This document shows positions 27,797-36,673 of a DNA stretch of 64,000 bases, piece after piece. The position numbers and the translations under genes are program-made. The stretch spans positions 62,001 to 126,000 of the forward strand of contig WGMB01000002.1 in assembly GCA_016125275.1 (NCBI GenBank). Reading direction: 5' to 3'. Numbering within the stretch: position 1 is the first letter of the stretch; every line of letters starts with the position of its first letter. Under the pieces are notes generated by a model. That model was not told where the DNA came from. It worked only from the letters and a program-made list of their open reading frames with translations, and did no database searches. Source of the DNA: Acidobacteriota bacterium (GTDB lineage Bacteria > Acidobacteriota > Terriglobia > Bryobacterales > UBA6623).

Positions 27797-29170
27797 TCAG
27801 CTCAGGATCTCTTCCACCACGCGGCCGTGTACGTCGGTCAGGCGGAAGTCCCGGCCGGAGTAGCGGTAGGTCAGCCGCTTGTGGTCCAGGCCCAGCAGAT
27901 GCAGCATGGTCGCGTGCAGGTCGTGCAGGTGCACCTTGCCCTCCACCGCCTGCCCGGTGGCGTCGCAGCGGCCGTGGCGCAGGCCGCCCTTCACGCCGCC
28001 GCCGGCCATCCACATCGAGTAGCCGCGGTTGTTGTGTCGGCGGCCGTCGCCGGAGTTGTTCTGCTGGAAGGTCGAGCGGCCGAACTCGCCGCCCCACACG
28101 ATCAGGGTGTCTTCAAAGAGTCCCCGCTGCTTGAGGTCCGTCAGCAACGCCGCGATCGGCTGGTCGATCGCCGCGCAGTTCGAGGCGATCTTGGCCCGCA
28201 GTTGCGTGTGCTGGTCCCAGCCCTGCATGCCCAGCTCGATGAACCGCACGCCCGCTTCGGCCATCCGCCGCGCTAGCAGGCATTGCGTGCCGAAGTCCTG
28301 GGTCTCCTTGCGGTCAAGCCCGTACATGGCCCGCACGCTCTCGGGCTCCTTGGAGACGTCCATCACCGCCGGCACCGACGTCTGCATCCGAAAGGCCAGC
28401 TCGTAGGACTGGATCACGCCCTCGACCTCGTTGTCGACCCGCGAGCGCTCCAGCATCTCCCGGTTCATCTGCTGCACGAAGTCCAGCTCGGCTCGCTGGG
28501 CCCCTTGCGACAGCCGCGCGTTGCGGATGTTGTCGATGGGGTCCTGTCCCTTGGCGATGTTGATGCGGGTGCCCTGGAAGCTCGCCGGCAGGAAGGCCGC
28601 GCCGTAGCTCAGCGCTCCGCCCACCGGGGCGGGGTTCATCGTCACGAACCCGGGCAGATCCTGGTTCTCCGTGCCCAGCCCGTAGAGGGCCCAAGCGCCC
28701 ATCGAGGGCCGCACGAAGGTGATGTTGCCGCAGTGGGTGAAGATCGACGCCTGCGGATGCGCCGGCGTATCCGTCGCCATGCCGTTGAGCAGGCACAGGC
28801 TGTCGGCGTGCTTGGACAGGTGCGGGAACGTCTCGGAGATCTCGATGCCGCTCTCGCCGCATTTGTTGAACTTGTAGACCGACGGCAGGATCTTGCCGGC
28901 CTGCTTGGAGCCGCCGTCCGCCGCGGCGGTCTGGCCGGCGGCCTGCTCGAGCTCCGGGTTGTAGTCGAAGGTCTCGTGCTGGCTCGGCGCGCCCTGCATG
29001 AACAGGAAGATCACCCGCTTGACCTTGGGCGCGAAGTGCGGCCGGCGCGGCGCCAACGGCGCCTCGGCTCCCGTGGCGCGGGCGAGCTCTTCGGCGGCCA
29101 GCCCGGCGAAAGCCGTGTAGCCGAACCCGCAGGCCGTGTTCTTCAAGAAATTGCGTCGGCTCCAACTCAT
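27797..29170 (-). CDS. DUF1501 domain protein with Tat signal, paired with PSD1 cytochrome
   Basis: A 457-residue DUF1501 protein. The twin-Arg signal is SRRNFLKNTACGFGYTAFAG. Core segments include VIFLFMQGAPSQHETFDYNPELEQ, LGTENQDLPGFVTMNP, LIVWGGEFGRSTFQQNNSGDGRRHNN, and the C-terminal HDLHATMLHLLGLDHKRLTYRYSGRDFRLTDV, all characteristic. It lies 34 bases downstream of the DUF1549/DUF1553 cytochrome gene on the same strand; this pairing is very common in Planctomycetes and Acidobacteria and implies a joint extracytoplasmic role, probably in polymer breakdown, whose chemistry is not established. Confidence 0.93.
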   Translation of the reverse strand: MSWSRRNFLKNTACGFGYTAFAGLAAEELARATGAEAPLAPRRPHFAPKVKRVIFLFMQGAPSQHETFDYNPELEQAAGQTAAADGGSKQAGKILPSVYKFNKCGESGIEISETFPHLSKHADSLCLLNGMATDTPAHPQASIFTHCGNITFVRPSMGAWALYGLGTENQDLPGFVTMNPAPVGGALSYGAAFLPASFQGTRINIAKGQDPIDNIRNARLSQGAQRAELDFVQQMNREMLERSRVDNEVEGVIQSYELAFRMQTSVPAVMDVSKEPESVRAMYGLDRKETQDFGTQCLLARRMAEAGVRFIELGMQGWDQHTQLRAKIASNCAAIDQPIAALLTDLKQRGLFEDTLIVWGGEFGRSTFQQNNSGDGRRHNNRGYSMWMAGGGVKGGLRHGRCDATGQAVEGKVHLHDLHATMLHLLGLDHKRLTYRYSGRDFRLTDVHGRVVEEILS

Positions 29171-29204
29171 CGCTTTCGATCCCCCATCACCCCTGCTGTC
29201 GCCG

Positions 29205-31730
29205 TCAACCCCTGTAGCGAAACTCGGCGCTGTTGAACAGCGCGTGGTAGAAGCGCGTCCAAGCCGCTTGCTCGGCGCCGACCGCAGGCGCGGCGCCGGC
29301 CGTCTCGGCTTCGCCGGCGTCGGCCTTCGCCTTGCGGGCGGCCTTGCCCTTGGCGGCGCGCTTGCGGGCCTTGTCAGCGCCGGCCTTCTCCTTGCGCGCC
29401 TTGCGCCCCGCTCGCGCCGGCGCGGGCGGTTCGCTGTAGCCCTCCTTCACCGCCGCCAAGAACCTCTCCGCGGCGGCGACCTCGGCTTCGGAGGCGTCGC
29501 GGGAGAGCGTCCGGCGATACGCTTGCCGAATCCGCTCGGCGTCGGTCGAGGCGGCGGCCAAGGTCCGCTCGGCCGCCACGGCCGCCTGGCGCAGCGTGAA
29601 GTCGCTGTTCATCAGGAAGAGGGCCTGCGGCGCCACCGTGGTTACGTCCCGCGCACCATGGGTCTCGCTGGGCTCGGGGAAGTCGAACGTCTCGTAGAAG
29701 CGGTTGACGACGTTGCGCACGATCGGCACATAGACGCTGCGGTAGGAGACCTCTGTCTCCCACGCCTGCATCTGCTTGTTGCCCGGCCGCACCAGCTCGT
29801 TGCGGCGCCAGCCGGAGACCGGCGAGCCCTCCGGCCGCGCCAGGCTCAGCTCGCCGCTGGCCCGCAGCACGGCGTCGCGCAGCGCCTCCACCTCCAGCCT
29901 GCGGCGATTCATGCGCCAGACCAGGGCGTTGTCGGGCTCCTTCTGAAAGTTGTCTTCGTCGAAATCGGTGGAGAGCTGGTAGGCCCGGCTCAGCACGATC
30001 TCGCGGATCAAGGCCTTCACGGACCAGCCCTGGTCCATGAGCTGCACCGCCAGGTAGTCGAGCAGCTCCGGGTGCGTGGGCGCTTCGCCCATCTTGCCGA
30101 AGTTGTCGACGGTCTTCACCAGCCCGCGGCCGAACAAGTGATGCCAAGCGCGGTTCGCCAGCACCCGCGCCGTCAGCGGATTGTCGCGCCGCGTCAGCCA
30201 GTCGGCCAGCTCCAGCCGCCCGCTGGCCTTCCTGGGGATCTTCGGCAGCCGCGCCTCGGGCTCATAGAGAGCCTGCACGAACCCGCGCGGAACCTCCTCG
30301 CCCAGCTCATGCGGGTCGCCGCCGATGTTCACCTTGCTGTGCACCGCCTTGCGGGCCTCGGCTACGCCCATAGCCAAGTTACCGGGCAGTTGCAACGAGC
30401 CGATCTGCTTGGCCAGCGCCCGGACGCGGTCGCGGTCCTTGGCCTTCTCGGCTTCCCGCAGCTCGGCCCACAGGCGCTCGTACTCGGGGTCCTGAGACTC
30501 TTCCAAGCCCGCCAACGGCACGGCCAACGAACGGTCGAAGTAGGCGGCGTTGAACTGCGGCCGCTGCCGCAGCCCCTGTCGCACCTGGGTGGAGTGGAAG
30601 ATGCCGGCCAGGGCGTAGTAGTCCTTCTGCGGAATGGGGTCGAACTTGTGGTCGTGGCAGCGCGCGCAGCCCACCGTCAGCGCCAGCACGCTGCGCGTGG
30701 TGACGTTGATCATCTCGTCGGCCACGTCGGCGGGAAAGAGCTTGCGGTCCGGCTCGTTGAGGTCGTGCGCCCCCAGCGCCAAAAAGCCCGTGGCGATCTG
30801 CAGCTCGCGCCTTGCGGCGTCGTCGGCCGCCGGCATGAGGTCGCCGGCGATCTGCTCGCGGATGAACCGGTCGTACGGCTTGTCCCGGTTGAACGAGTCG
30901 ATCACATAGTCCCGGTAGCGCCAGGCCAGCGGGAACGGCGCGTTGCGGGTGCGGCCGATCGACTCGGCGTAGCGCGCCACATCGAGCCAATGCCGCCCCC
31001 AACGCTCGCCGAACTGGGGCGAGTCCAGCAGCCGGTCCACGACGCGCCGAAAGGCCTCCGGCGTCGGCGCCGGATCGGCCCGAAACGCCTCGACCTCCTC
31101 CACCGTCGGCTGCAACCCCGTCAGGTCAAAGCTCACCCGCCGCAACAGCGCGTCGCGGTCCGCGTCGGCCACCGGCCGCAGCCCCTTCTCCTCCATCCGG
31201 CTGAGCAGGAACTGGTCAATCGTTCCGCGGGGCCAGCTCGCGTCGCGGACCTCGGGCGCCTTGGGCCGCCGCGGCGGCTGAAACGCCCAGAATCGCCGGC
31301 CTTGCGCCACGTCGATCGTGGAGGCCGCCTGCGTCTTGCCCTCGCGCGGGTCCGGCGCCCCCATCGCGATCCAACGTTCGAAGTCGGCGATCACGGCGTC
31401 GGGCAGCTTGCCCATCGGGGGCATCTTCAGCTTGCCGTCGTAGCGGATGGCTTCGAGCAGGACGCTCGCCTGGGCGTCGCCGGGAACCACGGCGTGGCCC
31501 CGCTGCCCGCCGCTGCGCAAGCCCTCGCGGGTGTCCGCCGTCAGCCCGCCCATACGGGTCTTGGCCTCAGCGGAGTGGCAGGCGTAGCAGTTTTTCGCCA
31601 GAACCGGCCGAATCTTGGTCTCGAAGAGCTCCAGCCCTTCCGGATTCGCCGGTTGAGCCTGCAGCAGGCAGGAAGAAAGCAGCAAGGCCCCCGCCAATGC
31701 GGGACCTCGCGGCGCCGAGAAGTGCATCAT
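29205..31730 (-). CDS. PSD1 / cytochrome c-type protein (DUF1549, DUF1553)
   Basis: An 841-residue secreted protein. After the signal (GALLLSSCLLQAQPA) comes a planctomycete-type cytochrome c domain with one heme site NCYACHSAEAKTRMGG, then DUF1549 (ASWPRGTIDQFLLSRMEEKGLRP...DPAPTPEAFRRVVDRLLDSPQFGERWGRHWLDVARYAES) and DUF1553 (RLELADWLTRRDNPLTARVLANRAWHHLFGRGLVKTVDNFG). Near the C-terminus an unusual run very rich in Lys, Arg and Ala interrupts the sequence before the closing WTRFYHALFNSAEFRYRG. It is the upstream partner of the DUF1501 gene. The heme suggests electron transfer during an extracellular oxidation, which is inference. Confidence 0.93.
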   Translation of the reverse strand: MMHFSAPRGPALAGALLLSSCLLQAQPANPEGLELFETKIRPVLAKNCYACHSAEAKTRMGGLTADTREGLRSGGQRGHAVVPGDAQASVLLEAIRYDGKLKMPPMGKLPDAVIADFERWIAMGAPDPREGKTQAASTIDVAQGRRFWAFQPPRRPKAPEVRDASWPRGTIDQFLLSRMEEKGLRPVADADRDALLRRVSFDLTGLQPTVEEVEAFRADPAPTPEAFRRVVDRLLDSPQFGERWGRHWLDVARYAESIGRTRNAPFPLAWRYRDYVIDSFNRDKPYDRFIREQIAGDLMPAADDAARRELQIATGFLALGAHDLNEPDRKLFPADVADEMINVTTRSVLALTVGCARCHDHKFDPIPQKDYYALAGIFHSTQVRQGLRQRPQFNAAYFDRSLAVPLAGLEESQDPEYERLWAELREAEKAKDRDRVRALAKQIGSLQLPGNLAMGVAEARKAVHSKVNIGGDPHELGEEVPRGFVQALYEPEARLPKIPRKASGRLELADWLTRRDNPLTARVLANRAWHHLFGRGLVKTVDNFGKMGEAPTHPELLDYLAVQLMDQGWSVKALIREIVLSRAYQLSTDFDEDNFQKEPDNALVWRMNRRRLEVEALRDAVLRASGELSLARPEGSPVSGWRRNELVRPGNKQMQAWETEVSYRSVYVPIVRNVVNRFYETFDFPEPSETHGARDVTTVAPQALFLMNSDFTLRQAAVAAERTLAAASTDAERIRQAYRRTLSRDASEAEVAAAERFLAAVKEGYSEPPAPARAGRKARKEKAGADKARKRAAKGKAARKAKADAGEAETAGAAPAVGAEQAAWTRFYHALFNSAEFRYRG

Positions 31731-31845
31731 GGCGTTTCGGACCGCGAAAATCGATCCGTGGGAAGATTACCAGAGCCGCCCGAGAGCTGTAAAGTAAGAT
31801 TTCAGTAAACAGCTCGGAATCAACGGCTTGCCGTCGGCGGCCGGG

Positions 31846-32451
31846 CTAGCGGTGTTCGGGCGTCTCCGGCGCTCGCAGGTCCACCCCGATCCGCGCCATC
31901 TCCTGCTCGTAGTAGCGGCGGTGCAGCACCTGCCACTCTTCCCCGCCCTCCACGATCTCGCGCTTCTGCTTCTGGATGGTCTGCCGCGCTCGCTCGTCGA
32001 TCTTCTGCTCCATCGCCAGGATGTTCGTCAGCTCCCGGCCGATCTCTAGCCGCACGGCGTTCCAGCCCTTGGCCACCCGCACCCCTTGCAGGCGCGGCAG
32101 CCGTCCGGCGATCTCGTGCGAAAGCTCCAGCAGCTTCTCCCGAGAGATCTTCGTATCGCCTTCCCGCCCGGCCACCGGCGTGATCTTGCGCTCGGCCAGG
32201 ATGTTGCGCTTCACCTTCCGGAACATCTCCGTGTAGGTGATGCCGTTCTGGCGCATGAAGTCGGTGTACTGGTTGAGCAGCGCGCGCGCTTCGGCGTTGA
32301 TCTCTTCTTCCACGCGCAGGGCGTCGTTGAGGATCTCCTCGAAGGCCTGCACGGCGACGGCGGGCGTCTTCAGCTCCAGCGCTCCGCTGGCCCCCAGACG
32401 CCGCGTCAACTCACGCGCTATCCAGTGAACGAACGGGGCCGGCAGCAGCAT
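31846..32451 (-). CDS. DUF507 family protein
   Basis: A 201-residue protein that looks like DUF507: LLNQYTDFMRQNGITYTEMFRKVKRNILAERKI matches the conserved helix-turn of the family. Both halves are helical and share a pattern of charged helices, as in other members with an internal duplication. There is no signal peptide. The function is unknown. I chose the ATG at 32451 because upstream codons look non-coding. Confidence 0.7.
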   Translation of the reverse strand: MLLPAPFVHWIARELTRRLGASGALELKTPAVAVQAFEEILNDALRVEEEINAEARALLNQYTDFMRQNGITYTEMFRKVKRNILAERKITPVAGREGDTKISREKLLELSHEIAGRLPRLQGVRVAKGWNAVRLEIGRELTNILAMEQKIDERARQTIQKQKREIVEGGEEWQVLHRRYYEQEMARIGVDLRAPETPEHR

Positions 32452-32510
32452 AGGCCCAGCGTATCGGCCGGTTCGCAAAGGTGTCAATCGAGGCCGGGGA
32501 ACGGGCCGGG

Positions 32511-33338
32511 TCAGTTCAGGTGCGCCAGCGTACGCCGCAGCTTGTTCATCCAGTCCTGCACCTGTTCGGCGTCGGCGCCGTTGGGCCGCAGGTCGACGTA
32601 GCGCTCCAGGTCCCGCAGCGCCGAGCCCCTCTCGCCCAGCTCATAGCGCACCCAGGCGCGCTGCTTGATCTCCTCGGCCGAATCCGGCTCGAGCGCCAGA
32701 ATCGTATCCAGCACCTCGAGCGCCAAGCGGTGGCGCCGCGCCGACAGGTAGATCGCACGCAGGTTGTTGAGCATCCGCAGCACGATGGAACGGTTTTCGA
32801 CGGCCGCGAAGTGCAGGTCGTGCAGGTCCACGGGCCGCCCGTGCAGGGTCTTCACCAGCTCGCGGCAGCCCTGCTGATTCAGCACCCGGCCCTCGTGATA
32901 GGGATCCACGAAGAACAGCCGCGAGCGGTCGTCGTACTTCACCACGAAGTGGCTCGGCAGCCCGACGCCGTAGATCGGCAGCTCGAGCCTCTTGGCGATC
33001 TCCAGGTAGAGCACAGACAGCGAAATGGGGATGCCGGTCCGCCGCTCCAGCACGTCGTTGAGAAAGCTGTTGCGCGGGTCGTAGTAGTCCTCGCGGTTGC
33101 CGCGAAAGCCCAACTCCTCGAACAGCAGCTTGTTGATGGCCGAGACGGCCGTCTCCCGCGGACGCCCCTTGTCCAACCGCGCGCCCACCTTGCCGGCGTA
33201 GGCGTCGATGCGGCGCATGCAGGCCTCGATGTCGGCGTCGGGGTACTCCAGCCGGGCCAGAGTGGCGGCGGCGCGGCCCAAATCCACCTCGGCGTCGGGG
33301 CGGTCGAAGAGCTCGCGGATCTGATCGGCGACGTGCAC
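32511..33338 (-). CDS. SirB1-like transglutaminase-fold protein with TPR-like tail
   Basis: A 275-residue protein starting at a GTG. The central part NREDYYDPRNSFLNDVLERRTGIPISLSVLYLEIAKRLELPIYGVGLPSHFVVKY is the hallmark of the SirB1 N-terminal, transglutaminase-like domain; the usual catalytic Cys position reads Ser in GIPISLSVLY, as is common in SirB1. The C-terminal part (ILALEPDSAEEIKQRAWVRYELGERGSALRDLERYVDLRP) forms tetratricopeptide-like helices. The role of the family is not established. Confidence 0.88.
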   Translation of the reverse strand: MHVADQIRELFDRPDAEVDLGRAAATLARLEYPDADIEACMRRIDAYAGKVGARLDKGRPRETAVSAINKLLFEELGFRGNREDYYDPRNSFLNDVLERRTGIPISLSVLYLEIAKRLELPIYGVGLPSHFVVKYDDRSRLFFVDPYHEGRVLNQQGCRELVKTLHGRPVDLHDLHFAAVENRSIVLRMLNNLRAIYLSARRHRLALEVLDTILALEPDSAEEIKQRAWVRYELGERGSALRDLERYVDLRPNGADAEQVQDWMNKLRRTLAHLN

Positions 33339-33399
33339 GACTATTCGGCAGCATAGCAGGCCCGCTCACGGCGTTCCCCGGGGAGGGAGTCGGCGCAGT

Positions 33400-33472
33400 G
33401 CGGCGCCCGAGCGCCGCCGGGAGCAACGCCTTTCGCCCCGGCCGAGTGCGCGATTTGCCCCACTTCGGTGGG
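33400..33472. other. Two stable hairpins in the 224-base intergenic region
   Basis: GCGGCGC-CCGA-GCGCCGC lies at 33400-33417 and CCCAC-TTCG-GTGGG, a UUCG tetraloop hairpin, at 33459-33472. They lie upstream of the 88-codon plus-strand gene, between divergent genes. No coding sequence is evident. A structured leader or small RNA is possible. Confidence 0.35.
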
Positions 33473-33562
33473 ACCTTCGCCCTCCAAGCGGCCTTCGGAC
33501 GCCTCGCTCCATTTGGCGCCCGGCTTGCTTTCTATGCCACTCGAGAAAGCGGAGGTAGAGCA

Positions 33563-33829
33563 ATGGAACTGACGACATTGATCATTGGCTGGGTGCTGGT
33601 CACGACGACGGTCGTGGTGCTGGCCTACATGCGGATGACGATGGGGTTGCACGACATTCTCGCCGTGCGCTTCACGGGCCAAGGCCCCGCCGTGGACCCG
33701 AAGGAATCCCAAAGGACCTCGCGGATGACCAAGATCGACCGCGTGGGCATCCCCTTGACGATCGTTTCGGCCGCCATGGCTCTGGCGATCCTGGTCGTCT
33801 GGGCGATGCAGCAGGCCGGCCCTGCGTAG
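33563..33829 (+). CDS. Small two-helix membrane protein
   Basis: An 88-residue protein with a strong ribosome binding site (GGAGG) seven bases before its ATG. Two hydrophobic helices (LIIGWVLVTTTVVVLAYMRM and IPLTIVSAAMALAILVVWAM) flank a polar loop with DPKESQRTSRMTKIDR. I know no family for it. It stands alone between the SirB1-like gene and the SRPBCC gene. Confidence 0.75.
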   Translation: MELTTLIIGWVLVTTTVVVLAYMRMTMGLHDILAVRFTGQGPAVDPKESQRTSRMTKIDRVGIPLTIVSAAMALAILVVWAMQQAGPA

Positions 33830-33867
33830 AGGTCTGTCTAGAGGTGAGTGGGATACCATCGTGAACA

Positions 33868-34566
33868 ATGTCTCGCATGCTCAACGCGGCGGCCGGAGGG
33901 GCTCTGGCCGCCGCCTATATTGGCCTCATTCGCCCTCGCATGTTGCGCTGGGGGGCGAGTCGGAGCGATGTCGAACGCAACTGGCCGGGGGACGAGTACT
34001 GCCGCCACCCGGCGCATCAGGCGACGCGCGCGATTGCGATCGACGCCCCGGCCGCGGCGGTCTGGCCCTGGATCTTGCAGATTGGGCAGGACCGCGGGGG
34101 ATTCTATAGCTACTCGGCGCTCGAGAATTTGGTCGGCTGCGACATGCCCGACGTCGACTGGATTGTGCCGGAGTGGCAGCAGCGAGCCGTCGGCGACATC
34201 ATCTGGATGGCCCCGCGCGAGCGCTACGCCGGCAAAGCCCGCATGCTGGTGGCATGGCTCGAGCCCGAGCGCGCCATGACGCTGATCATGCCCGAGGACG
34301 CCGAGGAGGTGGCCACCGGCGGCGAGGCTCGTCACGGCCTCTGGTCGTTCCTGCTCGATCCGATTGACGACCACTCCTGCCGCTTGGTGATGCGGTCACG
34401 CGCCGGCCGGGAGCCGTTCGGCGGGCCGCTGGGGCAGTGGCTGTTCTTCGAGCCGGCGCACTTCGTGATGGAGCGCGCCATGATGTTCAAGATCCGCGAC
34501 TTGGCCGAAGCCCGCTACTCCGCCGGCCTGACTTCTTGGTGGAGCGCGGAGCCGTCCACGCCGTAG
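33868..34566 (+). CDS. SRPBCC-fold protein
   Basis: A 232-residue protein with a hydrophobic N-terminus (MLNAAAGGALAAAYIGLI) and then an SRPBCC (START/Bet v1-like) lipid-pocket domain: ATRAIAIDAPAAAVWPWILQIGQDRGGFYSYSALENLVGC is the typical first strand-helix unit, and ARHGLWSFLLDPIDDHSCRLVMRSR the sheet edge. It may bind a hydrophobic ligand. Its 3' end overlaps the convergent PhoD-like gene by 52 bases. Confidence 0.8.
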   Translation: MSRMLNAAAGGALAAAYIGLIRPRMLRWGASRSDVERNWPGDEYCRHPAHQATRAIAIDAPAAAVWPWILQIGQDRGGFYSYSALENLVGCDMPDVDWIVPEWQQRAVGDIIWMAPRERYAGKARMLVAWLEPERAMTLIMPEDAEEVATGGEARHGLWSFLLDPIDDHSCRLVMRSRAGREPFGGPLGQWLFFEPAHFVMERAMMFKIRDLAEARYSAGLTSWWSAEPSTP

Positions 34567-35981
34567 TGCGTCCAGGTGAGCTGCGGCTTGCCCTCCACGC
34601 GCTCGACGGTCCCGGCCAGAAACCCTCCGATCACGTTCAGATAGGCGTGCTCCTCGGTGCGCTGGTCCTGCGAAAAGCCCCCGGCGTGCTCATCGCTGGC
34701 CGGGCCGGAGGAGTACTCCCGCAAGCCCGTCTCGGCGTCCTGCGAGACGTACTGCCAGTGGCGGTCTCCGCAGGCGACGTAGGCGTTCTTCAACCCCGCC
34801 AGAAAGCTTCGAATCTCGTCGCCTTCGTGCTGAAAACCCTTATTGGCGTGGTTGTCGTTCTTGTTGCCGCGGTCCGGACCGACGATCGGAGTGGCGCTGA
34901 TAAGCACCCGGAAGGTGGCGTCGGACTCAGCCATCGACTTCTTTAGCCAAGCCTTCTGCTCCGCTCCCCAAATCGACTTCTCCGGGCCGTCTTCCATGGT
35001 GTTGGGGCTGCGGAAGTCGCGGCCCTCGGGGAACCAGACCTGCAGGTCCTTGCCCCAGCGAATGGTGCGAAACGTCGGCCCTTGAATCCCGGTCTGTTCC
35101 AGGAAGATTTTTTGCCCCTGGGCGAAGGTGAAATCCCCCATGAAGCGGCTTTGCAGGGTCGGCCAGCAGTCGTTCATCCACACATCGTGGTCGTCCTTGA
35201 TCATGTAGCAGGCGACCTGGCGGTGGAAGGCCACGTTGGTCGGCAGCGAGTACATCCGCTGCCAGTGCCAGCGCGCCAGCGCCTCGTTCTTGGCGAGTTG
35301 ATCGTAGTAGATGATGTCGCCGGTGTGGACGAAGAAGCTGGGGTCGAGCTTCAGCATCTGGGCGTACATCTTGTAGCCGCCGCCGGGCGCATCCTGGTCC
35401 GGGTAGGCCGTCCCGGTGGTCACCGTGAAGACCACCCGCGCCGGGTCGTCGGCCGCCGGGGCGGTCTTGAAGCCGCCGACGATGGTGGAGGTGGTATCGG
35501 CGTCGGGCCCCGGGCGAGCGTCCACCTCCAGCTCATAGCGGCTCCCGGGCCGCAGATCCTCCAGCGGAAAGACCGTCGTGCAGTCTTGGGCGCAGTCCAC
35601 CGTCTGCCAGCCCTTGTACGTCCAGTCCGGCTCCCCGGCCAGACGGTAGCGCGCGCGGGTCTGCCCCGGCGCGCCCGGCGCCGCGCCTTCGAACTTGTCG
35701 ACCGCAGCCTGGTCGGGGAACGGCCCTAGAGCCTCCGCGCGCCGTCCCTTGGGGCTCGTCGTCGTCTCGCCGGTCTTGTCGTCCCGGTACTGGAATACCG
35801 GCTCGCCGCCCTCCGGCCCCACCCGATGTTCAGCCGCGGTGATCCGCGTCCAGACCAGCGCCGAGTCCTGGTCGACCTCGGCGATCTTGATGCCGGTGGC
35901 CTGGAACACCGGCGCGGGAGGCTCGGCGCAACCCGCCAGCCAGAGCAGGAAGAAGCAGGACCATCCCTTGGGGCGGCGCAT
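34515..35981 (-). CDS. PhoD-like alkaline phosphatase family lipoprotein
   Basis: A 488-residue metallophosphoesterase of the alkaline phosphatase D type. The lipobox FLLWLAGCAEP makes it a lipoprotein. An N-terminal fibronectin-like domain (KIAEVDQDSALVWTRITAAEH...) precedes the catalytic part: FFVHTGDIIYYD (metal-binding Asp), MIKDDHDVWMNDCWP (DDH motif), LISATPIVGPDRGNKNDNHANKGF and YVACGDRHWQYVS (GDxH motif). The start at 35981 gives a clean lipoprotein signal. It probably releases phosphate from phosphodiesters or monoesters at the cell surface. Confidence 0.9.
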   Translation of the reverse strand: MRRPKGWSCFFLLWLAGCAEPPAPVFQATGIKIAEVDQDSALVWTRITAAEHRVGPEGGEPVFQYRDDKTGETTTSPKGRRAEALGPFPDQAAVDKFEGAAPGAPGQTRARYRLAGEPDWTYKGWQTVDCAQDCTTVFPLEDLRPGSRYELEVDARPGPDADTTSTIVGGFKTAPAADDPARVVFTVTTGTAYPDQDAPGGGYKMYAQMLKLDPSFFVHTGDIIYYDQLAKNEALARWHWQRMYSLPTNVAFHRQVACYMIKDDHDVWMNDCWPTLQSRFMGDFTFAQGQKIFLEQTGIQGPTFRTIRWGKDLQVWFPEGRDFRSPNTMEDGPEKSIWGAEQKAWLKKSMAESDATFRVLISATPIVGPDRGNKNDNHANKGFQHEGDEIRSFLAGLKNAYVACGDRHWQYVSQDAETGLREYSSGPASDEHAGGFSQDQRTEEHAYLNVIGGFLAGTVERVEGKPQLTWTHYGVDGSALHQEVRPAE

Positions 35982-36025
35982 GGCGCTGAGAGAGTAGCAC
36001 GGTCCGCCGCGGCGCGCCGACGGAT

Positions 36026-36655
36026 TCAGCGCGAATGCCCCGGCCGCCGCCGCAGCCAAGCCGTCGCGGCCAAACCCGCCGCCAGCAACGGCAGCGCGCC
36101 GGGCTCCGGAATGGCCGTCATCGCCTCCGGCAGCGTCAGGTCCACCGCCCACTCTCGCGACCGGTCGTTGCCGTCGAAATCGCAAAACTCGCCCGCCGGA
36201 CACCCGGAGAACGCCGTGAAATTCGAGTCGAAGTCGTACAGGAACCCGCTGATCAGGTCGCCCACCGGGTAGTTGTCGTACTGCGTCACGGCGAACTGGT
36301 AGTCCCCGGCGACCAGGAACAGCTCGAGCTCGGCGTCCACGGGCAGGCCGGTCAACGGGTCGAGCGCCACCGTCGCGCCGTCGTCGTTGAAGTCGATGAA
36401 GTCGCCGGCGGCGCTGTACAGCGTCAGTACGGTGTCGAACCCGCCCGACGGAATCGTCGCCGCGTCGGCGTTCACGCCGCCCGAGCCCCCCAGGCTGATC
36501 AGGTGCACGACGCCGTCGACCGGAACGGTGAAGCTCTGCAGCGCCACGTCGTTGTCGAAGTCGAAAGCGCCAGTGAAGGAAATCGTCGCCGCCGGAGCCC
36601 CCGCGGCAAGCAGCGCCGTCGCCACGACGGCTCGCAATGTGAGAAAGCGTGTCAT
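36026..36655 (-). CDS. DVUA0089-like protein with PEP-CTERM sorting signal
   Basis: A 209-residue secreted protein. After the signal (LRAVVATALLAAGAPAA) comes a beta-rich domain in which FDNDVALQSFTVPVDGVVHL and PVDAELELFLVAGDYQFAVTQYDNYP are like the DVUA0089 family. The C-terminus is a PEP-CTERM tag: IPEPGALPLLAAGLAATAWLRRR. This tag is normally cut by an exosortase, for which no gene lies in the window. It sits 18 bases downstream of the large unknown secreted protein and is probably co-transcribed with it. Confidence 0.85.
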   Translation of the reverse strand: MTRFLTLRAVVATALLAAGAPAATISFTGAFDFDNDVALQSFTVPVDGVVHLISLGGSGGVNADAATIPSGGFDTVLTLYSAAGDFIDFNDDGATVALDPLTGLPVDAELELFLVAGDYQFAVTQYDNYPVGDLISGFLYDFDSNFTAFSGCPAGEFCDFDGNDRSREWAVDLTLPEAMTAIPEPGALPLLAAGLAATAWLRRRPGHSR

Positions 36656-36673
36656 AAGTCGATCTCCCCGTGG

